From NCBI GenBank assembly GCA_016713985.1, contig JADJOD010000016.1, positions 98,477-162,476 of the forward strand: a stretch of DNA of 64,000 nt, written 5' to 3'. Below the pieces are notes generated by a model, which saw only the letters and a program-made list of their open reading frames with translations, was not told the origin of the DNA and did no database searches. This DNA comes from Lewinellaceae bacterium. GTDB taxonomy: Bacteria > Bacteroidota > Bacteroidia > Chitinophagales > Saprospiraceae. Position numbers and translations under genes: made by a program. Of this stretch, positions 16,886 to 25,357 are shown piece by piece (position 1 is the stretch's first letter; each line of letters starts with the position of its first letter).

Positions 16886-19800
16886 ATGGCTGAAAAAAAT
16901 ACTTCCGCAATTACTTTAGACGGCAACGAGGCAACGGCCTACGTCGCTTACCGGGTCAATGAAGTGTGCGCCATTTACCCCATCACGCCTTCCTCCGCGA
17001 TGGCGGAATTTGCCGATGAATGGTCGGCAAAAGGGGTGAAAAATATCTGGGGCAACGTACCCGACGTGATAGAAATGCAAAGTGAAGGCGGCGCGGCGGG
17101 CACGGTGCACGGCGCCCTGCAAACCGGGTCGCTGACCACCACGTTTACCGCTTCGCAGGGGCTCCTGCTGATGTTGCCCAACATGTTCAAAATTGCGGGC
17201 GAACTCACCGCAGCGGTGTTCCACGTCGCCGCGCGTTCGCTGGCGGCCCAGGCATTATCTATTTTTGGCGATCACCAGGACGTAATGGCTGCGCGCACCA
17301 CGGGGTTTGCCCTGCTCGCTTCGTCCAGTGTGCAGGAAGCGCACGACATGGCCCTGATCGCCCAGGCCGCCACCCTGGAATCACGGATCCCTTTTATCCA
17401 TTTTTTCGACGGTTTTCGCACCTCGCACGAAGTCAACAAGATCAGCCTGCTCACCGATGCACAAATCAGGGCCATGATCGACGACGACCTGGTGATCGCG
17501 CACCGGAACAGGGCCCTGAATCCCGACAATCCCTTTATCCGGGGCACGGCCCAAAATCCCGACGTATATTTTCAGGGCCGGGAAACGGTGAATCCGTTTT
17601 ATACCCGTACACCGGAGGTGTTGAGCCGGGTGATGGAAAAATTTGCCCGGCTTACCGGCCGTTCGTACCGTATTTTTGAATACAGCGGGGCGCCCGATGC
17701 CGAACACGTCGTGGTGATCATGGGCTCCGGCGGCGAAACGGCCACCGAAACTTGCCGGATGCTCGAGGCCTGCGGCGAAAAAACGGGTGTACTCCGCGTC
17801 CGCTTGTACCGGCCGTTTTTTGGAGAACAGTTCCTGGAGGCGCTGCCACCCACGGTGAAAAAGATAGCGGTATTGGACCGGACCAAAGAGCCGGGCGCTG
17901 CCGGCGAACCGCTGTATCAGGACGTGGTCACGGTGTTGGCAGAAGGTTTCGGAGCGGGTAAACTGGCCCGAATGCCCCATGTCACCGGCGGGCGGTACGG
18001 GTTGTCGTCCAAAGAATTTACCCCCGCGATGGTCAAGGCCGTTTTTGACGAATTGAAAAAAGAAAAACCCAAAAATCATTTCACGGTCGGCATTATTGAC
18101 GATGTGGGTTTCACACACTTAGACGTCGATCCTTATTTCAGCCTCGACGAATCCAGTTGGAAACAGGCCTTGTTTTTTGGGCTGGGCGCCGACGGGACGG
18201 TGGGCGCCAATAAAAACAGCATCAAAATTATCGGCGAAAACACGGACCTGTACGCGCAGGGCTACTTTGTATACGACTCGAAAAAATCGGGCGCTCAAAC
18301 GGTTTCACACCTGCGTTTTGGCCCGGAGCCGGTTCGGGCGCCGTACCTGATCCGGCAGGCCGACTTCGTCGCCTGCCACCAGTTCAATTTTTTGGAAAAG
18401 GTGGAAATGTTGCCATTCGCCAAACCCGGAGCCACATTTTTGCTCAATAGCCCCTTTGGCCCGGAAGAAGTCTGGGACCACCTGCCGTACGGAGTACAAC
18501 GCGATCTCATCGATAAAAAACTGCGTTTTTTTGCCATAGACGCTTCCCGCGTGGCCCGGGAAACCGGCATGACCGGCCGCATCAACACCATCATGCAAAC
18601 CTGCTTTTTCGCGTTGGCGGAAGTGCTGCCCCGCGACGAAGCCATTGCGCAAATCAAAAAAGCCATCGAAAAAACGTATTTTAAAAGAGGCAAGGCCGTT
18701 ATCGAGCAAAATTTCAATGCGGTGGATCAAACGCTCGGCCGGCTTTTCGAGGTCAAAGTACCCGCGCAGCCCACGGGCCAAAGTGATGCCGCGCCCGGAC
18801 TGCCGGCAGCGGCGCCGGATTTTGTCCGGCAGGTTACCGCCATCATGATGCGCGGGCACGGCGACGAACTTCCGGTGAGCGCCCTGCCCGTCGACGGCAC
18901 TTACCCCAGCGGCACCACCCAATGGGAAAAACGCAATATTTCCGACCGGGTCGCTTCCTGGGACCCCGATATTTGCGTGCAATGCGGCAATTGCAGTTTT
19001 GTTTGCCCGCACGGCGTCATCCGCTCAAAGTTTTATCACAAGGATTATTTGTCCGAAGCGCCTGAGGGGTTCAAAAATGCGCCCCTTAATGCACGGGGTT
19101 TCCCGGAAACACGATACACCCTGCAGGTATACCTCGAAGATTGTACGGGTTGCAACCTCTGTGTGGAAGTGTGCCCCGCCACCCATCCCCTCGACAGGGC
19201 CGTAAAAGCCATTAACCTGCGGGAAAAGGCGCCGGAGTTGGAAAAAGAACGCGCCAATATTGCCTGTTTTGAAAAAATCCCGTTGAACGACCGGGTTTCC
19301 GTGAATTTTTCAACCGTACACGGCGCGCAGTTCCTCGAACCGCTGTTTGAATTCTCCGGCGCGTGTGCAGGTTGCGGCGAAACCCCGTACGTGCGGCTGC
19401 TCACCCAACTTTTCGGCGACCGGCTCATCGTGGCCAACGCGACCGGCTGTTCGTCCATTTACGGCGGCAACCTGCCGACCACACCCTGGACGGTCAACAA
19501 AGAGGGCAAAGGCCCTGCCTGGTCCAATTCGCTGTTTGAAGACAACGCCGAATTCGGCCTGGGTATGCGATTGAGCGCCGACAAACAACTGGCCATGGCC
19601 AAAGACCTGTTGCATCAACTGGAGCCGGCTCTCGGCGCCGATTTTGTAAAAGAATTGTCGGATGCGCCGCAGTGGCTCGAATCCGAAATTGCCGCCCAGC
19701 GCCGACGGGTAGCCGCCCTGAAAAACAGGCTTCAAACGATGGACAACCCGCTCGCCAAACATTTACTTTCGGTGGCGGATCAGTTGGTCCGGCGCAGCAT

Positions 19801-20461
19801 CTGGCTGGTAGGCGGCGACGGATGGGCATACGATATCGGCGCCGGCGGACTCGACCATGCGCTGGCCAGCGGCCGAAACATCAACGTACTGGTGCTCGAC
19901 ACGGAAGTTTATTCCAATACCGGCGGGCAATCGTCGAAGGCGACCCCCACGGCGGCTACCGCAAAATTTGCCGCCGCCGGCAAACGGGTGGGCAAAAAAG
20001 ACCTGGCATTGCAGGCCATTTCCTACGGCAACGTGTACGTGGCACAGGTGGCGATGGGCGCCAACCCGCAACAAACCCTGCTGGCCATGCGGGAAGCGGA
20101 AGCTTACGAAGGCCCCTCGCTGATCCTGGCGTACAGCCATTGCATCGCACACGGCATCGATATGCAAAAAGGCCTGGATCAACAGAATATGGCTGTTGCC
20201 AGCGGGTATTGGCCGCTGATTCGGTATAACCCCGTGTTGCGGAAAAACAACCGGAACCCCTTTGTGCTGGATTCGATGCGACCCGCCATTCCGTTCCGCG
20301 ACTACGCGTACAACGAACTGCGGTATAAAGTGCTGACACAAACCAACCCACCGGAGGCGGCGCGCCTGATGGAACTGGCACAGGAGATGGTGGATTTGCG
20401 CTGGAAAACGTACGAAGACATGGCCGGCTTCGGGGCAAAACAGTTCCAGCCGGTAGTCTGA
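16886..20461 (+). CDS. nifJ: Pyruvate:ferredoxin (flavodoxin) oxidoreductase
   Basis: A single-chain PFOR of 1191 residues, the usual length. It interconverts pyruvate + CoA and acetyl-CoA + CO2 with reduction of ferredoxin. Domain I begins NEATAYVAYRVNEVCAIYPI (pyruvate-binding YPITPSS); the gamma part holds GLGADGTVGANKNSIKIIGE. Two [4Fe-4S] clusters are in CVQCGNCSFVCPHGVI and CTGCNLCVEVCPA. The proximal cluster and TPP domain follow as CAGCGETPYV, ATGCSSIYGGNLP, GGDGWAYDIGAGGLDH and LDTEVYSNTGGQSSK. ATG 16886 (MAEKNTSAITLDG) is chosen over upstream starts in another gene's territory. The neighbours suggest ferredoxin is linked to NAD(P)H through the GltD-like protein. Oxygen sensitivity implies at least microaerobic life stages. 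Confidence 0.97.
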   Translation: MAEKNTSAITLDGNEATAYVAYRVNEVCAIYPITPSSAMAEFADEWSAKGVKNIWGNVPDVIEMQSEGGAAGTVHGALQTGSLTTTFTASQGLLLMLPNMFKIAGELTAAVFHVAARSLAAQALSIFGDHQDVMAARTTGFALLASSSVQEAHDMALIAQAATLESRIPFIHFFDGFRTSHEVNKISLLTDAQIRAMIDDDLVIAHRNRALNPDNPFIRGTAQNPDVYFQGRETVNPFYTRTPEVLSRVMEKFARLTGRSYRIFEYSGAPDAEHVVVIMGSGGETATETCRMLEACGEKTGVLRVRLYRPFFGEQFLEALPPTVKKIAVLDRTKEPGAAGEPLYQDVVTVLAEGFGAGKLARMPHVTGGRYGLSSKEFTPAMVKAVFDELKKEKPKNHFTVGIIDDVGFTHLDVDPYFSLDESSWKQALFFGLGADGTVGANKNSIKIIGENTDLYAQGYFVYDSKKSGAQTVSHLRFGPEPVRAPYLIRQADFVACHQFNFLEKVEMLPFAKPGATFLLNSPFGPEEVWDHLPYGVQRDLIDKKLRFFAIDASRVARETGMTGRINTIMQTCFFALAEVLPRDEAIAQIKKAIEKTYFKRGKAVIEQNFNAVDQTLGRLFEVKVPAQPTGQSDAAPGLPAAAPDFVRQVTAIMMRGHGDELPVSALPVDGTYPSGTTQWEKRNISDRVASWDPDICVQCGNCSFVCPHGVIRSKFYHKDYLSEAPEGFKNAPLNARGFPETRYTLQVYLEDCTGCNLCVEVCPATHPLDRAVKAINLREKAPELEKERANIACFEKIPLNDRVSVNFSTVHGAQFLEPLFEFSGACAGCGETPYVRLLTQLFGDRLIVANATGCSSIYGGNLPTTPWTVNKEGKGPAWSNSLFEDNAEFGLGMRLSADKQLAMAKDLLHQLEPALGADFVKELSDAPQWLESEIAAQRRRVAALKNRLQTMDNPLAKHLLSVADQLVRRSIWLVGGDGWAYDIGAGGLDHALASGRNINVLVLDTEVYSNTGGQSSKATPTAATAKFAAAGKRVGKKDLALQAISYGNVYVAQVAMGANPQQTLLAMREAEAYEGPSLILAYSHCIAHGIDMQKGLDQQNMAVASGYWPLIRYNPVLRKNNRNPFVLDSMRPAIPFRDYAYNELRYKVLTQTNPPEAARLMELAQEMVDLRWKTYEDMAGFGAKQFQPVV

Positions 20462-20520
20462 CGACTTGCCAACGGCCACCGGTAACGAGGAGTATTTTTT
20501 CACGCTAAATTCACCTGCAC

Positions 20521-21522
20521 ATGGACCTGAAAACAACATACATGGGCTTGCCCCTCAAATCGCCGGTGGTGGTGTCGGCCTGCACCTTATCCGAAGAAAC
20601 AGGAAACATCCTCCGGATGGAAGATGCAGGCGCGGGCGCGGTCGTTTTGTTCTCTCTTTTTGAAGAACAAATCCGCGAAGAACAGGCGCGGTTCGAATCG
20701 GTCCTGCACGCGACGAGCAACGTTTTTCCGGAGGCATCGGGTTATTTTCCCCAACTGGAAGATTACCATGTGGGCACTTCCCGGTATCTCGACATCATCC
20801 GGCAAGCAAAGGAACGGGTGCACATCCCCATTATCGCCAGCCTCAACGGCATTACCCATGAAGGATGGATCGAATACGCCTGCGAAATGGAACAGGCGGG
20901 CGCCGACGGTATTGAAATCAATATATTTTACATCCCGGCAGATATTCGTTTGAGCGGCGCCGGGGTGGAAAAACGGTATGTCGACATTATTCGGGCCGTT
21001 CGGCAACACGTCAAAATTCCGGTGGCGGTCAAACTCAATCCGTATTTCAGCGCTACCGGCAATATGGCGCTTCAGATGAAAGACGCCGGCGCGGATGCCC
21101 TGGTATTGTTCAACCGTTTTTACCAGCCGGATTTTGACATCAACGAACTGAAATTGTTGTCCAACCTGCACTACAGCGATGCCGCGGAGATCAGGTTGCC
21201 CTTGTTGTGGATCGCCATATTATACGGCCAGGTGCCACTTTCACTCGCCGCCACCACCGGTGTGCAAAGTGCAAAAGAAGTGATCAAATACCTGTTGGCC
21301 GGCGCCGATGTGGCCATGACGGCTTCCGTCCTGTACAAAAAAGGCATCGATCATATCGGGCAAATGAACAGGGAAATTGCGGAGTGGATGAACCGGATGG
21401 ATTTTGATTCGATCGCTGCTTTTAAAGGCGTGATGAGCCAGCGCAATATTTCCAACCCGGATGCTTACGAACGGGCCAATTACATCCGGATACTGACGGG
21501 GGCCCAAGGCGGTATCCGGTAA
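20521..21522 (+). CDS. Dihydroorotate dehydrogenase-like flavoprotein
   Basis: A TIM-barrel flavoprotein of 333 residues. The start MDLKTTYMGLPLKSPVVVSA, then IPIIASLNGITHEGWIEYAC, GADGIEINIFYIP, IPVAVKLNPYFSATGNMA, GADALVLFNRFYQPDFDI and TTGVQSAKEVIKYLLAGADV match the PyrD/PreA family. It is the third gene of the GltD-like/PFOR unit, 59 bases after the PFOR stop. The active-site base region is modified relative to true class 1A PyrD, and no pyrimidine genes are near, so a redox role tied to PFOR is more likely than pyrimidine synthesis. The actual substrate is unknown. Confidence 0.85.
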   Translation: MDLKTTYMGLPLKSPVVVSACTLSEETGNILRMEDAGAGAVVLFSLFEEQIREEQARFESVLHATSNVFPEASGYFPQLEDYHVGTSRYLDIIRQAKERVHIPIIASLNGITHEGWIEYACEMEQAGADGIEINIFYIPADIRLSGAGVEKRYVDIIRAVRQHVKIPVAVKLNPYFSATGNMALQMKDAGADALVLFNRFYQPDFDINELKLLSNLHYSDAAEIRLPLLWIAILYGQVPLSLAATTGVQSAKEVIKYLLAGADVAMTASVLYKKGIDHIGQMNREIAEWMNRMDFDSIAAFKGVMSQRNISNPDAYERANYIRILTGAQGGIR

Positions 21523-21583
21523 GGGGAGACAAGGCTTCGGCAAAACAATTCCGGTTCTTGTTGTTTTCCGGAAAATGTGATCG

Positions 21584-21624
21584 CAAAGATTCGGAACTTG
21601 GCCCCGAAATGATCCGAATCTTTG
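21584..21624. terminator. 12-bp perfect inverted repeat after the PFOR operon
   Basis: CAAAGATTCGGA (21584-21595) and TCCGAATCTTTG (21613-21624) are exact reverse complements with a 17-base loop. It sits between the DHOD-like gene and carbonic anhydrase. There is no long T tract, so it could be a terminator or a hairpin in the carbonic anhydrase leader. Confidence 0.45.
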
Positions 21625-21650
21625 AACCATTACATCCTGTAGCCGTCACA

Positions 21651-22280
21651 ATGAATTCGATTGAAAAGATTTTTGCAAACAACAAAGAATGGATTGCCGG
21701 CAAATTGTCATTGGATCCGGCCTATTTTGAAAACCTGAACAAGGGCCAAAACCCAGAGTTTTTGTACATCGGCTGTTCCGACAGCCGGGTTACGGCGGAA
21801 GACCTGATGGGGGTGCAACCCGGCGAGGTGTTTGTTCACCGGAACATCGCCAATATGGTGATCAGCATCGACCTGAACGTGATGAGCGTGATCAATTATT
21901 CCGTCCGGCACCTGAAAGTAAAACACATCATCGTGTGTGGGCATTATTCCTGCGGCGGCATCAAAGCAGCCATGCAATCCGTTGACCTCGGTATTCTGAA
22001 CCCCTGGCTGCGCAACATCCGCGACGTGTATCGCTTGCACAAGGATGAACTCAACGCTATCGCGGACGAGCAGGCGCGTTACAACCGCCTCGTCGAACTC
22101 AACGTGCAGGAACAATGTGTCAACCTGATCAAAACGGCTTCCGTTCAGCAGGCACACCGCCAAAGAGGGTTGATGGTGTACGGCTGGGTATTCGATATAC
22201 ACACCGGTAAACTCATCGATTTAAAAATCGACTTTCCGAAAATCCTGGCCGATATCATGGAAATTTACCGGTTGAGTTGA
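21651..22280 (+). CDS. can: Beta-carbonic anhydrase
   Basis: A protein of 209 residues that interconverts CO2 and bicarbonate. Zinc ligands of the beta class are visible: Cys42 and Asp44/Arg46 dyad in GCSDSRVTAEDL, His98 and Cys101 in VCGHYSCGGIKAA. The length and the end (FPKILADIMEIYRLS) fit the E. coli Can type. ATG 21651 gives the normal N-terminus NSIEKIFANNKEW. Placement after PFOR is suggestive, since PFOR uses or releases CO2, but the hairpin between them may separate the transcripts. Confidence 0.95.
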   Translation: MNSIEKIFANNKEWIAGKLSLDPAYFENLNKGQNPEFLYIGCSDSRVTAEDLMGVQPGEVFVHRNIANMVISIDLNVMSVINYSVRHLKVKHIIVCGHYSCGGIKAAMQSVDLGILNPWLRNIRDVYRLHKDELNAIADEQARYNRLVELNVQEQCVNLIKTASVQQAHRQRGLMVYGWVFDIHTGKLIDLKIDFPKILADIMEIYRLS

Positions 22281-22291
22281 CAGGAAAGTTG

Positions 22292-22354
22292 TTTGGATAA
22301 GACTTACATGAATATGCTATAGCAGACCTGTAAATCATGTAAATCCCGTCCAAA
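22292..22354. repeat. Imperfect palindrome with TTTACA(T/G)G core, dispersed family member
   Basis: Arms 22292-22311 and 22335-22354 match at 16 of 20 positions when one is reverse-complemented. The core GGATTTACA is shared with a second, more perfect palindrome at 40726-40792. It lies alone in the 134-base gap before the cupin gene. Confidence 0.5.
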
Positions 22355-22414
22355 CCACTGCATGTCAACCGAATACCTCTCCGTTCATTCGTTTTTTGGC
22401 AAAAAAATCAAGCC

Positions 22415-22759
22415 ATGCAATACAAAGTCTCCGGCATCGAACCCTTCACCATTTCGCGCGGTTTTCACGCGCGAATGATCCATACCGACAACATGACCCT
22501 TGCCTACGTGGACGTGGACGAAGGCGCCGATCTGCCCGAACATGCGCACGTACACGAGCAGGTGCTCAATTTGCTGGAAGGCCGCTTTGAACTCATCGTT
22601 GGCGGACAGGCACACCTGCTGGAGGCGGGCGACGTATTTGCCATTCCTTCCAACGTGCCGCATTCGGGCAAAGCCCACACCCGTTGCCGGATCCTCGATG
22701 TATTCAACCCGGTTCGGGAGGATTTCAGAAGTGGCAACGTAGCGTATGGCGTTCGATAG
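22415..22759 (+). CDS. Small cupin-domain protein
   Basis: A single-domain cupin of 114 residues. Motif 1 is LPEHAHVHEQVLNLLEGRFE with the metal-binding His pair and Glu; motif 2 is GDVFAIPSNVPHSGKA with the third His. The fold is certain; the substrate is not. It is followed three bases later by the DMT permease gene, and then by a second cupin enzyme (HAO), so the three are probably co-transcribed. Confidence 0.88.
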   Translation: MQYKVSGIEPFTISRGFHARMIHTDNMTLAYVDVDEGADLPEHAHVHEQVLNLLEGRFELIVGGQAHLLEAGDVFAIPSNVPHSGKAHTRCRILDVFNPVREDFRSGNVAYGVR

Positions 22760-22762
22760 GCG

Positions 22763-23623
22763 ATGACGACGGCCGTACTGTTACTTGTCCTTTTTTCCGG
22801 TTTTATACACGCTTTCTGGAATTATCTCGCCAAAACGATCCCCAGCGGCGCCCCGTTCGTCTGGCTATTAGCGGCAGTCATGTCGATAATACTATTACCC
22901 TTCGTGCTGATTTACACAGCTTTGTACGGCTTCGACTGGTCGCCGGAAAATGTGGCTATTCTGGCAGTGACGGGTTTTTTGCACCTGATCTATTTTTTGG
23001 TTTTGCAAAAAGGCTACCAGGTGAGCGACCTGTCGGTGGTATATCCGCTTGCACGTGGCAGCGGGCCGACATTCGCCACCATCGGCGCGGTATTGTTTTT
23101 AAATGAAACCGTCACGTTATGGTCGGTGGCCGGGCTTGCTATGGTGGTCGGCGGCGTATTACTCGTAGCGGGTGTTGCGCAGCGCATGGGCGACGCGCAA
23201 AAACGCAGGGCGGGAATTTTTTACGGGATTGGCACCGGTGTGTTGATCGCTGCGTACACGGTCTGGGATGGCTATGCAGTAAAAAACCGCGCCCTGGCCC
23301 CGGTGTTTATCGAGTATTTTTCCCACCCGATCCGGGTGGCCGTGCTGGCGCCCGTAGCTTGGAAACGATGGCCGGAAGTGTGCGCCATCTGGGCTGCGCA
23401 CAAATGGAAAACGCTGCTGATTGGCGCAATAAGCCCCCTCGCTTTTATTATGGTGTTGTACGCGATGAAAACCGCACCGGTTCATTTCGTGGCTCCCCTG
23501 CGCGAGGTGAGCATTGTTTTTGGCGTTATTTTCGGAGCAAAACTGCTCACTGAGGAAAATTTCAGGCCTCGCCTCATCGGATCGCTTTTGATTCTGGCGG
23601 GAATTGTACTTTTGTCCGTGTAA
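22763..23623 (+). CDS. EamA/DMT-superfamily transporter
   Basis: A protein of 286 residues with about ten hydrophobic helices in two EamA-type halves (first half includes SGFIHAFWNYLAKTIPSG and PLARGSGPTFATIGAVLFL; second half includes FYGIGTGVLIAAYTVWDGYA and APLREVSIVFGVIFGAKLL). The repeated PLAR/APLREVS motifs are typical of the family. It would move a small metabolite across the inner membrane. Placement between a cupin and HAO may mean an aromatic or amino-acid-related substrate, but this is only context. Confidence 0.88.
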   Translation: MTTAVLLLVLFSGFIHAFWNYLAKTIPSGAPFVWLLAAVMSIILLPFVLIYTALYGFDWSPENVAILAVTGFLHLIYFLVLQKGYQVSDLSVVYPLARGSGPTFATIGAVLFLNETVTLWSVAGLAMVVGGVLLVAGVAQRMGDAQKRRAGIFYGIGTGVLIAAYTVWDGYAVKNRALAPVFIEYFSHPIRVAVLAPVAWKRWPEVCAIWAAHKWKTLLIGAISPLAFIMVLYAMKTAPVHFVAPLREVSIVFGVIFGAKLLTEENFRPRLIGSLLILAGIVLLSV

Positions 23624-23635
23624 AAAATATCTAAC

Positions 23636-24154
23636 ATGGGAATCGCCAAACCGTTCAACCTCCAGTCCTGGATCGAAGAAAACCGCCACCTGCTCAAACC
23701 GCCGGTTGGTAACAAACAAATTTACATCGACAACGAAGACTTTATCGTTATGATCGTCGGCGGTCCCAACGGCCGCAAAGACTACCACTGGGAAGAAGGC
23801 GAAGAACTTTTTTACCAGTTGGAAGGCGATATTCAGGTCAAGATCATCAATGAAGACGGCCAACCGGAAACCATTGACATCCGCGAGGGCGAGATGTTCC
23901 TGCTGCCACCGCGTATCCCGCATTCGCCGCAACGCCCCGCCGGCACCGTCGGCCTCGTGCTGGAACGCCGCCGCAATCCCGGCGAGATCGATAAACTGTT
24001 GTGGTTCTGCGACAATTGCGGCGCCCCCCTGCACGAAGCGGGTTTTCCTCTCAAAGACATCGGGACCCAGATCAAACAAGCCATCGGCGAGTTTATGGAA
24101 GACGAAGGCGCGCGCACCTGCAAACAATGCGGCACGGTGATGCCGAAAGGGTGA
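23636..24154 (+). CDS. nbaC: 3-hydroxyanthranilate 3,4-dioxygenase
   Basis: An enzyme of 172 residues that opens the ring of 3-hydroxyanthranilate in the kynurenine route to quinolinate and NAD. Iron ligands are His51, Glu57 and His96 (KDYHWEEGEELFYQLEGD and PPRIPHSPQRP). The C-terminal rubredoxin-like metal site is present as Cys125/Cys128 (WFCDNCGAPL) and Cys162/Cys165 (RTCKQCGTV), which is the bacterial long form. No other kynurenine-pathway gene is in the window, so they must be elsewhere. Confidence 0.95.
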   Translation: MGIAKPFNLQSWIEENRHLLKPPVGNKQIYIDNEDFIVMIVGGPNGRKDYHWEEGEELFYQLEGDIQVKIINEDGQPETIDIREGEMFLLPPRIPHSPQRPAGTVGLVLERRRNPGEIDKLLWFCDNCGAPLHEAGFPLKDIGTQIKQAIGEFMEDEGARTCKQCGTVMPKG

Positions 24155-24160
24155 GAAGAG

Positions 24161-24216
24161 CCCCCTCTCACGCCTCTCACCCTCTCACCCTCTCACCCCT
24201 CTCACCCCCTCTCACA
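24161..24216. repeat. Short tandem repeat, CCCTCTCA-like units, in a 5' leader
   Basis: About six or seven imperfect 8-11-base units built on CTCTCACC fill the whole 64-base gap between HAO and the protease gene. The plus strand is pure pyrimidine apart from one A per unit. The repeat directly abuts the protease ATG at 24219. Confidence 0.8.
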
Positions 24217-24218
24217 CC

Positions 24219-25304
24219 ATGAGCGACTTTGTAGAAACCTACCGCAACGTGATCGTCCAGATCGCTACCCCCAACAGTACCGGAACGGGGTTTTACCTGC
24301 GCGACCGGGGCCTGATCGTGACCAACCACCACGTTGTGGAAGGTAACCGCGCGGTTGTGGTGGAAGGTGCAAAATTTGTCAAACGACTGGCCCGTGTGCG
24401 CTACACCGACCAGCGTTACGATCTGGCTTTTCTGGAAGGCCCTTCCGATGTGGCCGAACTCCCGGAGGTCAGGCTCGGGGTGGACAAAGCCCTCCGGGAA
24501 CGCGACCCGGTGACGGCGATGGGGCACCCGTTCGGCTTGAAATTTTCCGTAAAAAGCGGCATCGTTTCCAATACCCGCGAGGTGATGAACGGCATTCCTT
24601 ACCTGCACATCGACGCGGCGCTCAACCCCGGCAACAGCGGCGGACCACTCGTGGACAATGACGGCGAAGTGGTGGGCATCAACACTTTTGTGATCAGAGA
24701 CGGCGACAACACGGGTTTTTCCCTGCCCGTCAATTTTTTGCAGGAATCACTCGACGGGTTTCAGCAACTTCATACGGACAATGCCTGCCGCTGTACGGCC
24801 TGCCTGAACATCGTGACCGAAAAAACCGTGGAAAACAACCTCTGCACCTTCTGCGGCAACCGGGTGGAACTGCCTTCCGCCGTGGAAGAATACGTGCCGT
24901 CGGGGGTTTCGCGCACCATTGAGTCCCTGATCGAAAAAATCGGTCACGACGTGGCCCTGAGTCGCTGCGGGCCCAATGCCTGGGAAATCCGGCAGGGCAG
25001 CGCAAAGATCATTATCACTTACCACGACAAATCGGGCCTGATGTCCGCCGACGCCGTATTGTGCCAGTTGCCGAAAGAAAACATCAAACCGCTGTACGAA
25101 TACCTGCTTCGCCAGAACTACACCAGCGAAGCGCTGACCCTCAGTGTACACGATCAGGACATCATCCTGTCGCTGCTGATTTATGACCGTTATCTGAATG
25201 AGGAAACCGGCCAGGCCATGCTGAAGAACCTGTTTGAAAAGGCGGATCATTACGATAATATCCTTGTGGAACAGTACGGCGCGACGTGGAAGGTGGAGGA
25301 TTGA
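24219..25304 (+). CDS. Trypsin-like (S1C/HtrA-like) protease with zinc ribbon and YbjN-like domain
   Basis: A protein of 361 residues with no signal peptide or membrane helix, so presumably cytosolic. Residues 1-180 are a trypsin fold with an intact triad: His38 (VTNHHVV), Asp68 (YDLAFL), Ser140 (NPGNSGGPL). There is no PDZ domain. Residues about 187-215 form a zinc ribbon with two CxxC pairs (CTACLN and CTFCGN). Residues about 220-361 resemble a YbjN/type III chaperone-like fold (LSRCGPNAWEIRQGSAKIII, DIILSLLIYDRYL). Cytosolic HtrA-like enzymes of this build are uncommon. Its leader is the CTCTCACC repeat; its target is unknown. Confidence 0.85.
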   Translation: MSDFVETYRNVIVQIATPNSTGTGFYLRDRGLIVTNHHVVEGNRAVVVEGAKFVKRLARVRYTDQRYDLAFLEGPSDVAELPEVRLGVDKALRERDPVTAMGHPFGLKFSVKSGIVSNTREVMNGIPYLHIDAALNPGNSGGPLVDNDGEVVGINTFVIRDGDNTGFSLPVNFLQESLDGFQQLHTDNACRCTACLNIVTEKTVENNLCTFCGNRVELPSAVEEYVPSGVSRTIESLIEKIGHDVALSRCGPNAWEIRQGSAKIIITYHDKSGLMSADAVLCQLPKENIKPLYEYLLRQNYTSEALTLSVHDQDIILSLLIYDRYLNEETGQAMLKNLFEKADHYDNILVEQYGATWKVED

Positions 25305-25331
25305 AGGCCTTTTATTTGTATGAAAAAAGCC

Positions 25332-25339
25332 TAACTTTG
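25332..25339 (+). promoter_or_regulatory. -7 element (TAACTTTG) of the Uma2 gene
   Basis: Exact TAnnTTTG match 19 bases upstream of ATG 25358. An upstream TTTG occurs at about 25316-25319, which is closer than usual. Confidence 0.5.
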
Positions 25340-25357
25340 TCTCAAATTTGATTGATT

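Noticed and set aside
20521..21522. pyrD, dihydroorotate dehydrogenase
   Set aside because: Operon context is PFOR and not pyrimidine synthesis, and the sequence is nearer the DHOD-like/PreA type; symbol not assigned.
23159..24127. A 322-codon minus-strand open frame
   Set aside because: Runs across the antisense of both the DMT transporter and HAO genes, which are certain.
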